From contig WION01000004.1 in assembly GCA_015039365.1 (NCBI GenBank), positions 558,001-622,000 on the forward strand: DNA of 64,000 nucleotides. The letters are read 5' to 3'. The stretch comes from Amanita rubescens. Its lineage: Eukaryota; Basidiomycota; Agaricomycetes; Agaricales; Amanitaceae. Of the stretch, positions 49,050 to 61,494 are shown one piece after another. Position numbers and translations under genes: made by a program. The notes under the pieces were generated by a model. That model worked only from the letters and a program-made list of their open reading frames with translations, did not search any database and was not told the origin of the DNA. The first letter of the stretch is position 1. The number at the start of each line of letters is the position of its first letter.

Positions 49050-50876
49050 CTACCCATCGCTTCCAAACTTTTCCTGAAGCAATTCTCTCATTTTTCGGAA
49101 TCTTTCTTTCGTGCGTCCCATCTCCCCGCATTTATCATAAAATTCTTTAACCTCCTCCACTGTAAATCTGTATTCTTTTGCTATATCACGGATAGTATGG
49201 TCGAGGATATGTATGTTGGCGATTGCCATGAGCTCCTGAGTGCTCAACTGTGCTTGTTGCTCCAAAGATAATTCACTGCTGAATCATTGAAGCGCAAAAA
49301 ATTGTGCAGCAAATCAACTTACTCGTTTCTCCCTTTTTTGATCTGTTTTCGATCTTCTGGTTCCTCACTTGCCTTGCGCTTACCCCACAGAGGAGGAGGT
49401 TCATTCCCGATTTTGACAATCCATTCCGGGTCATCCCCGTCGTCGAGCTCTTCCTCGGTTCTTTCCAATAACATTGGCGGCCTACTTTCAGGCACAACAC
49501 CGGGGCCTGTTATCAAAGCGCGTTGATAGAACCCGTTGGATACCTGATGTGGACCAGGCACCATCTGCAAATGCTCGTGTGGATGCATCGCCACCTGGCC
49601 AGGCAACGGTTGCATGGGTGCCAAAGGGTTGTCGATCAAACCATCAACCATGGAATAGTCATCTTCCATTCCGGCTTCGACGTCTCTTGAGCTCCGTTTT
49701 TTTCTCTGGCGCTTGGGTTTCTCTTCCGCCATACGCACGTAGCCATATTGGCCTTTCTCGCCGTGAAGAGGCTTCTTTTGCTCGACAATTTGAGCTATGA
49801 GAACGTCTAAACGGGCAGCATTTTTCTTGTAGCGCTCTCGCCATGATTGCCAAGTGTGTCGCGTTACCCAAGCATATTCGGGATCGCTGCTCTTGAGCGT
49901 AAATTCAGCAACACTAACGTGCACAGAGAGCCATTATTATGCTTACCAACTCGCAAAGTTGTTGGTACAGCCTGTTACCTGTCCGGCCACCAGTTTCTTT
50001 GTAAGGTATCTTGGCTGCTATCCAGCTGCAAAGGTTTTGTTCATCTTCCTCTGTGAATTGAGTCCGCCTGTAAAAGTGATGAGGGTGATGTGGATCGGAA
50101 TGACGTCATACGTACTCTTCGCCTGGTCGTCTGCCACCAGGGTTCTTATATACAAGTGGCGTATAGAGGATTTGACTTTTCTCGATACATTTCTTTACCC
50201 AAAGATACGACTCAATGTACTTGTTGGGAACGCCCTGATATGTCTTGACAAGATGTTGGAATACTTCCGTATTTGGATCTGCCAAAATAACGCGTGCTGA
50301 CTGAGCGGAAGCAGTGGGATCTCCACCGGAATGCTGTTGTTTGCAGTGAGTCTGGGCAAAAAAAAAAAAGGGGCAGATCGACGCGTACCATGATTCGCTG
50401 ACCGAGAGCACTTCTTGCATTGACATTAGCTATGCTTGGATGGATGTGCATCTTGATGGGCACGCCACCCTCAACGAAAATTTGCTTTAGCAACATTCCG
50501 GCAATCTTGCACGCATCGACATAGGTGTATGGTACGAAATGCCTTTCGGGTCTGTCTATACTTGTCCAGCATAAACGGAGACGTTCCTCCTCGGGTGTAC
50601 CGGGCTGGACGAGGATGTAACCCTGGCGTGGAACTTTGACTTCCACTCGGCCACCTAGCGACTGCGAAATGAGTTGTCAGTGATTAGATCACATGGTCGA
50701 GAGAGAGAGAGAGACCGTTATTGTCTCGCAGAGCTCTGCCTGGATCTGCTGTGGAAGATCCTTCTGAAGAAAGAATTTGACGGCTAGGCCACTAATATCT
50801 TGAAAGATCGGCTGGGCTTAGTTGTCAACTCGGCGAGGTAGCAAGTTGTAATGTCATATATACCATATTATGGCAG
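49050..50876 (-). CDS. RAP1: Telomere protein RAP1 (BRCT and Myb domains)
   Basis: The start codon ATG at 50874-50876 is an exon by itself: the next base begins an intron of about 50 bases, after which the frame reads PIFQDISGLAVKFFLQKDLP. A BRCT domain follows (CETITSLGGRVEVKVPRQGY ... HFVPYTYVDACKIAGMLLK), then IESYLWVKKCIEKSQILYTP. The Myb-type domain is RTQFTEEDEQNLCSWIAAKI, TGGRTGNRLYQQL and YAWVTRHTWQSWRERYKKNA. The C-terminal exon (LSTQELMAIANIHILDHTIR ... EVKEFYDKCGEMGRTKERFR) looks like the RAP1 C-terminal helical module. RAP1 binds telomeres directly or through a TRF-like partner and protects chromosome ends. A CT dinucleotide run of about 16 bases forms the start of intron 2. Confidence 0.85.
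50701..50716. repeat. GA/CT dinucleotide microsatellite
   Basis: About eight GA units on the plus strand (CT on the minus strand), directly at the 5' end of RAP1 intron 2. No coding content. Confidence 0.9.
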
Positions 50877-50976
50877 ACTACACGAGCCCCGAGATTGGGG
50901 TTGAGGGTAAGCAAAGGGTTTATGGTTTGTTTCAGAATGGGGTGGGGTTAAGGTAAAGTCACGTGACATGTAAATT

Positions 50977-52768
50977 ACATCTCTAACACTTTGCCTGGGT
51001 TCATGATTCCGTTCGGATCGAACACCCGCTTGATCTTTTTCATCAATTCAATGCTCACTGCGTCCTTGGAGTAGCCGAGTGCATGTGTTTTCATTGCTCC
51101 TATCCCATGCTCTGCCGATACTGATCCTCGGAGCGACGCTTAGAGCGGGTTAGCATGATTGATGCTTGAAATGCGTGTTTTTTTTACTCACAAACCACCT
51201 CGTAAACGTAGGGTTCCAGGGCATCCTGTATTTCTTTAGTGTACGCGCTTGCGACTACATTCAAGTGCAAATTGCCGTCTCCGCAGTGACCGTAACCGAG
51301 GACATGCTTCACTGCGTGTTCCCCTAGCAAACCCTTGGAACGGAGGTGTTCCCTTGTTCCGTCCACAACATCCTTAAAGGATGACAAGGGAATGGATATG
51401 TCGTATTTATATGCCTTGCCTTCTTTTGAGATGGCCTCTGTGACGCCCTCGCGAAGGGCCCACAAAGATGAAAACTGAGCTGGTGACTGGGATAAGACGC
51501 CGGTGTTAATGAGAGGTTGGTCGGCATCCATGAGTGTCTCCAAAAGAGCAGCGAGTTTCTTTTGAATGCAGTTTAGCAGGGCTAGGATAATCAAATGTCT
51601 GGACGAACCTGTTCATCGTGTTCCCGGTTTCCGCCACTTGTTTCAACGAGGACAAAGCATTCGGCGCCTTCCACGTCCTCATCGTTCAAGGCGCGGCCTT
51701 GACCGTGCCTGACGGCCAATTCGTATGCGGTTCTATCGATGAATTCAAATGCCGAGAGGATCTCGGAAAGTTGGCGTTTGATTATTTGATACAGTGGACT
51801 GACGTTGGAAAAGGAAGGCAAAGCAAGAATGACATTATTCGAGGCCTGAGGTGCCGGTGGAGTTAATATGGACACGGCTGTGATGACGCCAAGGGTCCCC
51901 TCAGCGCCAATGAAGAGCTGCTTGAGATCGTATCCTGTCGAGTGTCAGGCATCGAACGAAAACATAATAATAATAAAAAGGTCTTGCCTGTGTTGTCCTT
52001 GCGGAGAGTCGACAATTGGTCTAGTATGGTGCCGTCTGGGAGGACGACTTCTAGACCGAGGACAGTGCCGTGAAGGGAACCGTATCGGAGCAGACGCAGG
52101 CCGCCAGCGTTGGTTGATACATTTCCGCCGATCTGACAGCTTGTGTAATGGATCAGAATTAAAGAATATTCGGCAAGACGGCAACGGACCTTCCTTTCGC
52201 ACCGAGGTCCAAAGGCATGATATGATGGTGGGGAGCGATGTAATCGGTCAGGGACTGCAAGATGCAACCGGCGTCCGCGACGAGAATGCCTGGGAGATAA
52301 ATTAAAAAACGTGAAGGGAGGATAGACGAGATGCGAACCAGATACTGGGTCGAATGAGCGTACTTTGTTCATGCTGGAGAGGGAGAGAATGAGCTCTCCA
52401 CCGAGAGGAACGCTGCCTCCGACTAGACCCGTGTTTCCGCCTTGGGGAACGACTGGGATATGCCTTTCATTGCACCACTTGAGAATGTCACTGACATGCT
52501 GAGTGGAGCGAGGCTTGAGAACGGTAGATGAGCTACCGTTATACTTGCCCATCCAATCGGAGTTATATTGGGCAAGGTCCGCGGGAGGAAGGTGGACTGG
52601 TGGGAGAGTAGAAAGGACGGCAGGTGGGGGGAGAATGCGGGCAAAGTAAGCGACGTCATCGGGGGAAACTACAGTGAAGCGTCGGCGGGCAGAGTAGGCG
52701 AAATAATCGGGGTATACGGGAACGAAGCGGGCGGAGGCGGAGGGTCGGCGTCGGAATAAGAAAGACAT
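50977..52768 (-). CDS. D-2-hydroxyglutarate dehydrogenase (FAD-linked, mitochondrial)
   Basis: Start ATG at 52766-52768; the N-terminus ([20 protein letters not shown]) is Arg-rich like a mitochondrial presequence. The FAD-binding PCMH domain has [60 protein letters not shown] and [20 protein letters not shown]. The C-terminal domain has [50 protein letters not shown] with its metal-binding His, [10 protein letters not shown] and MNPGKVLEM at the end. It oxidises D-2-hydroxyglutarate to 2-oxoglutarate; yeast DLD2/DLD3 are relatives, and D-lactate may also be accepted. Six introns. The start is 18 bases from the divergent GYF gene. Confidence 0.92.
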
Positions 52769-52786
52769 GAATCGTGGGAATAACTT

Positions 52787-55700
52787 TTGGATATGCTCGA
52801 CGACCAAGGCGGAGGTGTCGAAGCTCGCAGACTGGCAGTACCAGACTCGTCAAGAGCTTCAACAAATAGGCTCTCTGGTTTCTTCACTCAGTTCTTGCGT
52901 CGTGAGCAACCCACAATTAAAGAATTCCCTTCTCCTACAGAATCTCCAATACCTCCTCCTCGTTCAGTTACACCTCCACCTATTCTTCCTCCTCCCTCTT
53001 TACTTGAACTCGGTCTTTCCCTATCAGAAATCACTACAGATTTCTCCCAGAATCCTCCTTCATCTGGTGCTTTTCTCGCTCCACATTATCTACTACTTTG
53101 CCACTCTCAAGGTCTCGATGTTTTACCCATCCTCTCACCTCCAGCTCCTCATCCTTATGCCCTAATCCGTCGTGTTAGCTTCAAGAGCGTTGTTGTCATG
53201 GAGCACCGTGGAGTCCTCGTCGCTGTGGCTGGTAGGCGAGATGGCGTCAGAGTATATGCCCTCGAAGAGGTGAAAAAAGCCATCGAATGGCGAATGGATG
53301 TAGAAATGCGTAGGGAACGTGATCGCCAGCGTCGAGAAGACAGCAAAAAAGTAACTAGCGAAAAACCACGAAGAGCAAGCCTTTCAACCCCACCTTCTCT
53401 CCCTCGTAGTCCCATTCCTCGAAAGACTTCTACTCCTCTTTCCTTTTCGTCTGACTGTCCTCCCGTCTTGCCCCTCATGCCACGTCCTCCAGTTCCACGC
53501 TCACCCACCAGAAGGTCAAGGACTCCCCAATTTGGCCATCCCCCGCCATACGTCTCTTCGGAAAATATACAATCCACCGTCGCAGCCCATGCACGTAATA
53601 ACTCGCTCACCAGCTTCCTTACCTCGACACCCCCGCGTCTTAGCACAGCATCAGGCGGTCGTGTCATCAAGACCAATTGGGAAGACTCGAGCGACGACGA
53701 GGCTATCAACATCGTAGCTGCTGGTGCTTCCGGAAGCCAAGCATTGGACGAACGTACTAGTGCGACTCGCACTACTAACGCAGACTCTAATCTTCCTTCT
53801 GTCATCAGCTCAACTCCCACTAGGAGAAGAAGTAGACCCGCAAATCTTGACTTGTCTCTAGCGCGCCCCGAAACAACGGTGGTACCTGGTTCTCCAGCTC
53901 CCACTTTACTCACCCTCCGTCATTCCCTGTCAAACACGGCCTCTCCACCCAGCGATGAGCCCCCGATGGTAGACGGTGAGATGGACGACGAGGACGAGGA
54001 TAACGGTGGCCCCATCAGCTTGGCACAAGCCCTTCTTGAGAGCCGGATTCCAGATCTTCCCCCCATAGGCACGAGGCGACCTCAGCAACCCATTTTGATA
54101 CCCGCTTCACGCTCCGTAGTGTACGGCGACGAAGAACCAGCCAGTCCGAGAACGTCAGAGGGCTATACTCCTTCTGCCAGCTATCATAGTATTGCTAGCC
54201 GTTCTCAGGGACGTCGCTCACTCATCCTCCCGTCCACCTTTGCACGCTCGAGTGAAGAGCCCGACTTGCCATTGACGGCACCTCCCTCCAGAGACGGCAA
54301 CCTCACGCGATCGAGTACATTCAGGTCCATTAATTTCAGGCATAGCATCTCACGTCCTTCAACTGCTCCGGGCGATCCACCCATCTTGGCATCCTCTGCT
54401 CCCGATCGCAATTCCATCCTCACATCACGGTCTTCGCGCTCCTCGCGATTTCTTACTCGCATTTTAAGTAACGCATTCAGTTCCAGGAGGTCGGAGGATT
54501 ATAGTCCTTCGTTTCTCAATGAAATGGAACCGTCAAAGAGAGCAACCGTCCATCTCTCACCTAGTCTTCCACCTCCCAAATTAGAGTACGTCAAATTGCC
54601 GGGCACCAAGGGTTCTCTACTGGTTAAAGCCGTCGAGACTCCGAAGAAGAGGTAGGTCGTATTTTTTTGCTGTCGTGATTCCAAACTCACTCCACTATCT
54701 AGCTTTTTGGCCATATTGTGCGGAGAGAATGGCGAAAAGGTCGAGCTATTTGCGGGTACCTACAGGACAGCCCTTGGACTGTCGAGGACTTTTATCCTCC
54801 CAGATTCCCCGAGGTCGCTCGAACTTCAACTCCAAGGTGATGACCTAGTCGAGGTCTTTCTAGTATTCTCCCAAAATGTCTTTGGGTTAGAACCGGCCAC
54901 AGTGAGGGTACGGGAAGTCAGAATCGGCCGTGCAGAACGTCGTGCAGCCCGACGACGCGCACGTGAAATGCGCACCAACGACGCTACGTTAGGAACCGAC
55001 CTCGATAACGCGGAGGAAGATGCCAACGTAAGCGTAAACGTATCTGTCACCGTTGGATCTTCTAGTCGCGATGGCACCGGTGCGCCACCCTCACCGGCCC
55101 TTATTCCAACCGAGCACCCAAATGCCCAGCAAGAACGCCAACCTTCCCCCGAGCCTGCTCCAACGTCGAATCAATCTCAAGCAGAGGAACTTGTAGCAGT
55201 TGCTACAACAACACACATGGGACCATACACTACATTCCAGCAATTAACTTTCGCCCCTAAATTTCCTTTGGCATCCATTGCGGATGAATATGTTATTCCC
55301 CCCACATATCCAGATTTCATAGAATATCGCGATATTTACGAACCAGACGTTAATATTATTGGTAACGCTGAACAAACCCAACCTCAATTCTCTCCACCGG
55401 GCCTACCCGTTCCTGCCCCCGCGCCCCCTTCCAAATGGTATTATCGTGATCCCAAGGGAGTCATGCACGGTATGTGAACAATATTGTGCACACTTTCCCT
55501 TTTCGATTGATACAACTTAGGACCATGGAAAGCATCTCTAATGCAAGCGTGGTACAAAGATGGTTTGTTGCCACTTGATTTACCGGTCCGACGTGACGAG
55601 GATACGACATACACTCCACTACGAGATCTTCGATTACAGAGTGTAGATCCCACACATCCCTTCCAACAGCCAATGTCACAGGTCGTCTCTTCGTCACCTG

Positions 55701-56339
55701 AGACGAGACCCCAGCCCTCTGAAAAACCACTCTTGTCGCCCATCTCGTTACTCGCACAGCCGCGACACTTTGGCCCTCCTGCACTTTTCTTCTCCTCTCG
55801 CGGAGGTCACAGTACGGCCATCGTTGATGCTCGCGGAAGATCAGTGTTAAAAGGAAGGTTCATGTGGAGTCCCGATGATCCCTCAGAAGACCGGATGGGC
55901 GACGTGAAGCGACTGGAGGCTTTTGATGTTAAGGATCGGTCAGTCCTAGTCGCCATGAGGCGGGGCGGTTTGGAAGTGGTCGATCTCCGGGACGCCTTGT
56001 TGCGGCCAGCGGACGAATCTAGGACGGCCCTCCCCCAGTTTAATCCTGCGATGAGCAGTGTCAACAGACGTGCGCCGTTTGTATGGAAGATTCGGAACGC
56101 CTATATCAACGTCGCCATCTTCTAGCGCGACGTTGCCAGTAAGATCCAGACCAACTAAAAAGCAAAGTTCAGGTCCGGCCAGATCACCTGCCGGCAGGTC
56201 CGATTTTTCATTGGGTGATTCAGGTCCTGACTGTCAAGAAGAAGTTTTATTCCTGGGACGAAAAGATGATGAAATATACCTCTGCGAGCGTAATGCAAGT
56301 TCTTTCCGGATATTAAGATTGTGTCCACAAACGTCATGA
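52787..56339 (+). CDS. GYF-domain protein with CNH-like segments
   Basis: ATG at 52787. The first exon (622 codons) contains FLAPHYLLLCHSQGLDVLPI and SFKSVVVMEHRGVLVAVAGR followed by DGVRVYALEEVKKAIEWRMD, which look like strands of a citron-homology (CNH) propeller, then a long Ser/Pro/Arg-rich disordered part. The next exon adds CGENGEKVELFAGTYRTALG and RSLELQLQGDDLVEVFLVFS, again CNH-like. The GYF domain is SKWYYRDPKGVMHG joined by an intron to PWKASLMQAWYKDGLLPLDL. The last exon, reached by an intron with a GTTTGT donor at about 56076, ends EEVLFLGRKDDEIYLCERNA. GYF domains bind proline-rich ligands; the CNH parts may contact Rho-family regulators. The exact function is unknown. Confidence 0.75.
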
Positions 56340-56561
56340 CCTTCTTTTTTTTCTCTCTATTTTTTTATGCACCTACAGCAGTATCGCTCACGGAGCATCG
56401 ATATCCCAGCAGTATTAACATGTGACTTTATAACATATATCTTCATCCGCCAAGCATAGCTCTACTGTATTCGTATATTGCATCATACGGATCACTGCTA
56501 AATGTGTCTAGCGATAGATAGACAATCATAGATTCTAATTCTGTCAATATCCGGTGGGAAT

Positions 56562-59196
56562 CTACAACTTTGCTGCAACCTTGCGAAGTTCGGTCTTGAG
56601 GATCTTGCCGGTGGAGGTTTTCTGGAGGAAGAAAAGGATGTTATACAAATGAAACAACATGTCAAGGAGCAAAAGGACGCACAGGCAACTCTGATACGAC
56701 AGAAATCCATTCGGGACAGGCAAATCCAGGCAATCGGGTCTTGGCATGTTGTATGAGTTCTTCCTCGAATTCACTGTGACGGCCTGCCCATCGTTGCGAG
56801 TGTTGAGGATGGAGGGTGACGAAAACCATTGGCCGCTCGCCCCATTTAGGATGCTGTCGAGCTACGACGGAGACTTCGAGCACGTGGGGATGAGTGACAA
56901 GCTCTGAAATAGTTTATCTTGGTTTCCTTGTTACGAATGTGGATTGCATACCTCTTTCGATGGCCAAACTCGATGCATTCTGCAAGGACGCGTTAACTCG
57001 CAGAGCATTAAAAAAAACTTGATGTCATACCTCTCCCCCAGATATGATGATATCCTTGCTCCTGTCCATGATGGCGATTGTTCCATCTGGATTCCACACC
57101 GCTAGATCACCAGACCTGAACCCACCTCCTCTGAATGCTTTCTTGGTAGCATCTGGGTCATTGTAATACTGAAAATCCAGTTAGCGATTTATGTTTGGGA
57201 GGCGGGAACGGCTTGCCTCTTTCATTACAATGTTTCCCCTTGTAACGACCTCTCCAAGAGTCTTGCCGTCCCTAGGTACATCCACCAGTTCATCTCCAAG
57301 GTCTTCGTTGGTACGTACAACTCTGACTTCTTGTGCCGTCGCAAATGCATGTCCTTGTCTAGCCATGAATTTGGACCTCTGGTCCAGGGACAACTTGGAC
57401 CACGACGGTTGAGAATAATTGCGAGTGAAAGGCCCATACGTCTAACAGGCAAGGATATTTATTTAGACGAAACAACTTTATGGTGCGTATCTCACCTCTC
57501 TAGAACAAATGTCAACAACCGAACAAGCTGTATGCTAAAGCGATGCCTTACGTCAAACCATAGACATGTACGGGATTTATACCCTTCTTCTCCAGCTCGG
57601 CGATCAAATGAGGAGTCGGTGCAGCACCAGCTTCACAACAGTTATCACGAGCACGTTCCGAATATCAGCTGAGAACATACCGATGATCGCGGTCACGGGC
57701 TGAACCAACTTTTGAGCCAAGGGGTCGCTAACAATGCCAGTCTGTCACACGGTAGTGTGTCAAAATGCGCAAGTAAAGACATCGAACTGGCTAACTTGGA
57801 CTGTGGGCGCACCACAATAGTGCGTAATTTGCGAATGGATAAGGTGCTTCCAGATATGAGTATAATTTACAGTCCTGAGAGTTATCTAGAAAAACATCAG
57901 ATATGCGCCAGGTATATCAGCAAACAACAAACCTGTGTGGCAAATGCAAACACGTTAGCCCACGGGAAAGTCCAACCAGCCGCATGGAACATGGGTAAAA
58001 TCCTAGGCTTATTTAGAACATTGCGACCCAAGCTAGTATTTGACATGCCAAAGATATGTCGATGAATAATTCAGCCTGGTGATGTGTCACAAGTAAGCGC
58101 ATTTATAATGCGAAATACACGAACTGGCATTCATAGGCATTCGCCACAGCCGCCAAATACGATCCTTTGCGCGCATAAATACGGCATTATTATGTCACAA
58201 TGGCCATCTTACCTCTCAAAGTCGTGATAACACCTTTGGGCTGCAAGAAATCAGTTCGGCATACGGAACGGACCTGGAAAAGGGGCTCACCCTTCCTGTA
58301 GTGCCAGACCTAATGAACTTAATGCGGTGAGCGATTGTGTGGGATAAAGAAGGCATACGTGTAGCAGAGAACAGCCGATGCGTTCTCGTCGGCCTCAACC
58401 TCGAATCCTTGCCATCCTCTTTCCTGACTGAATATTCGGCCTTCGCTGAGAAAGGTTTCATACGGATCTCCATCTCTCCCTGTGTCATTGGAAATGATGT
58501 GGGGTATCTTAGTTCCTTCGATCAGGTGGGTATATTCATGGTCAACGAGGATTATGCTGGAGCCACTATGTTCGAGAATATAAGCGACTTCATGAGGTTT
58601 GAGTCGTATGTTAATGGGACATAGGATGGCCCGTGCGGCCAAAACACCAAAGTGGGCATCTATATGAGAATTTGTAAAGCACTTGTCGGATACCGAACGA
58701 GTTGCGAACCTGCTATTAGAGGACTACATCTGGTCAGCATATAACAGATACTAATAAATGCAAGGAACATACCAGTTCGGAGCTATGACCGCAACGCGAT
58801 CTCCTGGCTTGATTCCAAACTTGATTAGAGCGTAAGCGAAGTTTTGAACGCGCTGTGCCCTATGCCGAGTTGAACGGACATCGACTCGGATTATGGAGGA
58901 AACACTTGCCAAGTTGCAAACGTATAGACAACGGGTTGTGCGACGTTGGGGTGAGCGAGAGCAACTTTGTCTGGGTGGATCTCCGCGGCTCTGAGCAAAA
59001 ACGAGAGAGGATTCTAGATGTTGTGTTATTGCGAGACGAGGGTTAAGGCAAGGAGTCATACCAGAGGATGGTAGTAAACAGGAACGTTTCGTAAATCTCT
59101 AAGTCTAAGAAGAACATTATTAGGGAGGGACACTATGCCTGGTTGGAGAGAAAACCATGGTAAAATGACAGAGTTGTATATTTTGTTACCCCGCAT
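56562..59196 (-). CDS. AMP-forming acyl-CoA synthetase / ligase
   Basis: Stop at 56562-56564. The likely start is 59196, giving MRD-LRNVPVYYHPL after an intron; the 5' exon is uncertain. Ordered motifs are YYHPL-NPLSFLLRAAEIHPDK, QRVQNFAYALIKFGIKPGDR, VAVIAPNCPLIADAHFGVLA, the AMP-binding SGTTGRPKGVI, FHAAGWTFPWAN, the adenine-binding YGLTET, RSGDLAVWNPDGTIAIMDRS, KDIIISGGEN and the catalytic-lysine end KTSTGKILKTELRKVAAKL. A 14-base exon at 58710-58723 is required between APN and DAH. It should activate a carboxylic acid to its CoA ester; the C-terminal residues (AKL) form a peroxisomal targeting signal type 1. Substrate not readable from sequence. More than ten introns. Confidence 0.88.
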
Positions 59197-59373
59197 CTGT
59201 GGGTATTTATAACCGGTATTCGGCAGCCTAGTTAGATTCCGGTTCCCGGCCCGCCAATCAATGTCAGCCACTCTCTCAGTCATCATATTTATACAACTAG
59301 AAGTTGCGATGTCACCCACCTACCACATCTTTCTTACGTCCAAGCTGGTCTTGGGACACTACCGCAGACAACT

Positions 59374-61392
59374 ATGAACGTCATTATCCCTCTTTTACTG
59401 GCTCGTGCTGTTCTTGGTCAGTCCTCTCGTATTTTGTGTCCAGTTGCCCACCTAAAGATTATTAAGGAGGTCCCACCGACTGGGTAGATCCAGAGTACAC
59501 GGTGTGGTCGGCTTCAAAATCTGGCCCCGGTTCACCAACGTACGATTCTCAAAACTCTATCATTGCAGTTGCTCAAAGCTCTGCCAAGAGCGGTCCATGG
59601 AGTACGACAACTTCCTGTTCACATTGCAATATCTCTTTTTATTGATAACAACAGGCGTCACATATTCTGCGGTATATCCTCCAAGCAATGATACGCGTGA
59701 CTATCTTAGCTGGGCCCCCTAGTATGTTTTGTCTCTTAGGCCACCACGATTCTGATATACAGTCGTAGCCACTGGCCAAATTGCAATTGGTGCAATGAAG
59801 ACAACTCACGCGGAATGCATAGTGACCTCTTCGAGTAATGGGTCTCCAGACGCTCCAAATGATTCGAACTTTGGTGACGAATTTCTCCGTCAGCCACGAC
59901 GGTTGAGGCGCGTGCGCAGAAGGGGAGAGTTATTCGTGCAGGAAACTTCTGTAGGTGCGATTGCGACGGCAAGTAGCGAAACCCCTCAGGTTTCATATCC
60001 AACGACAATACCTGGTGCGGATGCTGTACAGTCGGCTCTAACCTCCCTGGACGATCCAGCCCCTACGACATCTCCCAATACTGACTCACCGGCGGGAGAT
60101 TCGTATGAAAAAACTTCTGTTAGCAAGCCATCGGCTACCAGGACGTCCAAATCGTCTTGCACACCCTCGCCTACAATGTATATGGCACCAAGTGCAAGTG
60201 AGCGTTGCATCTAACCCATCATAAGATTAACTCTCAACAATTTTAGCTTGGACAACATGCTCGTATGTTGCTCGTGACGGTGTCGTCAATCCTGATGTAA
60301 GGTCACTCCGTCCCCCAGGAGCGTTCAACAGTGTCTCTGAGGCGGTTATCTATAATGCAATTGCCTATGCTCTCACCGGGTTTTCGGAATATTCGCAGAA
60401 CGTTGCAACTTTTATCGACACCTTCTTTCTGGATAGCAAAACCGGAATGAAACCCAGCATGAATTTCGGCCAAGTCATTCGAGGTCCTGGCCTCAGTGGA
60501 CAATCCGGTACCTTTGCAGGGATCCTCGACGCGAGAGGAATGACCAAGGTTGCAAATAGCATATTAATTATCCGAAAGGCGAAGTCACCCGATTGGTCGG
60601 ATGCAAAAGATAGTCGGATGATGAGCTGGGCAACAGCTTATACCTCTTGGTTGGCCAACAGTCCAAGCGGCAAGGGAGCCGCCTCGCGTCCAAAGTTTGT
60701 CTTTGATCTAGCTCGTGTGGTACGCTCTCTAACGATTCACAGCAACCATGCTACATTCTATGCCCTTCAACTGGCCTCTGTCCAGGTGGTCGCGGGTGAT
60801 TACGATGGTGCTAGAGGGACTATGAACAACTTCTTGCTAAAAAATTTCCCAGACCAAATAGCGCACTCTGGAGAGCAGCCCTTTGAAGCCGTGCGTACAC
60901 GACCATTCCACTATAGGTGTTTCAATCTGGAAGCGTTGATCGTGAGCATTTTTATCATAATTCTGTCCTCGACAATGATAACCATGATGATAGGCACTTG
61001 CCAAGCTGGGTGAGATGCTCGGCTTGGATCTGTGGACTGAAAAGTCCAAGTATGGAGCGACCATCCAGGATGCAGTCGATTATACTATGAATGTCAACCC
61101 GGGGAAAGAAAATGCTCTGGAACTTGGACCACACGTAGCGGCTGCAGCTGCGGCATATGGTGATCCAAATGGAAAGTATGCTGCGTTTCTTGGAAAGACG
61201 GACGGGAGCTATAGAAGCAAGCCATACTGGTTCTTTGACCAGCCTAAGGCTATTCGAGGCGCGAAAGGGGGACAGAAAGTCTGGACGATTGAAAGCATTT
61301 TGGATGATATAATGTTCGATTGCCCAGGGGTGTTTTCTGGTCCTGAGGTCTCGAGCGTTGAGTTGGATGATGGTATATATGTGACGTGCTGA
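59374..61392 (+). CDS. Secreted alginate-lyase-like protein
   Basis: ATG at 59374 opens a short signal peptide (MNVIIPLLLARAVLG). Exons join to DWVDPEYTVWSASKSGPGSP, SIIAVAQSSAKSGPWSVTYS, PPSNDTRDYLSWAPYHWPNC and, after a Ser/Thr-rich insert of about 120 residues, TTCSYVARDGVVNPDVRSL, FNSVSEAVIYNAIAYALTGF, MNFGQVIRGPGLSGQSGTFA, GILDARGMTKVANSILIIRK and AVRTRPFHYRCFNLEALI followed by ALAKLGEMLGLDLWTEKSKY. The helical core, with the FGQVIRGPG and RPFHYRCFN motifs, matches the alginate lyase domain family found in many basidiomycetes; the true polysaccharide target in fungi is not known. An intron at about 59792-59837 removes an apparent frame slip. Divergent from the acyl-CoA synthetase by about 180 bases. 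Confidence 0.85.
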
Positions 61393-61494
61393 TGAGTTGC
61401 AGCCATTCTACGAGACAAAGCTGTAGTAGATACAAATAAGGAAAGGTCGTAAACATGTCAAACTGCGCTCACCCTCTCTTCTCATCGCATTCTC

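Noticed and set aside
53155..53913. 252-codon minus-strand frame opposite the GYF gene
   Set aside because: Same explanation: complement of a long disordered coding exon.
56060..56130. Apparent frameshift before the last part of the CNH/GYF gene
   Set aside because: An intron with a GTTTGT donor and TTCTAG acceptor (about 49 bases) restores the frame exactly.
59785..59840. Apparent frameshift in the alginate-lyase-like gene after HWPNCN
   Set aside because: A normal-sized intron of about 47 bases (GTGCAATG...TTCGAG) can join the frames, so no lesion is needed.
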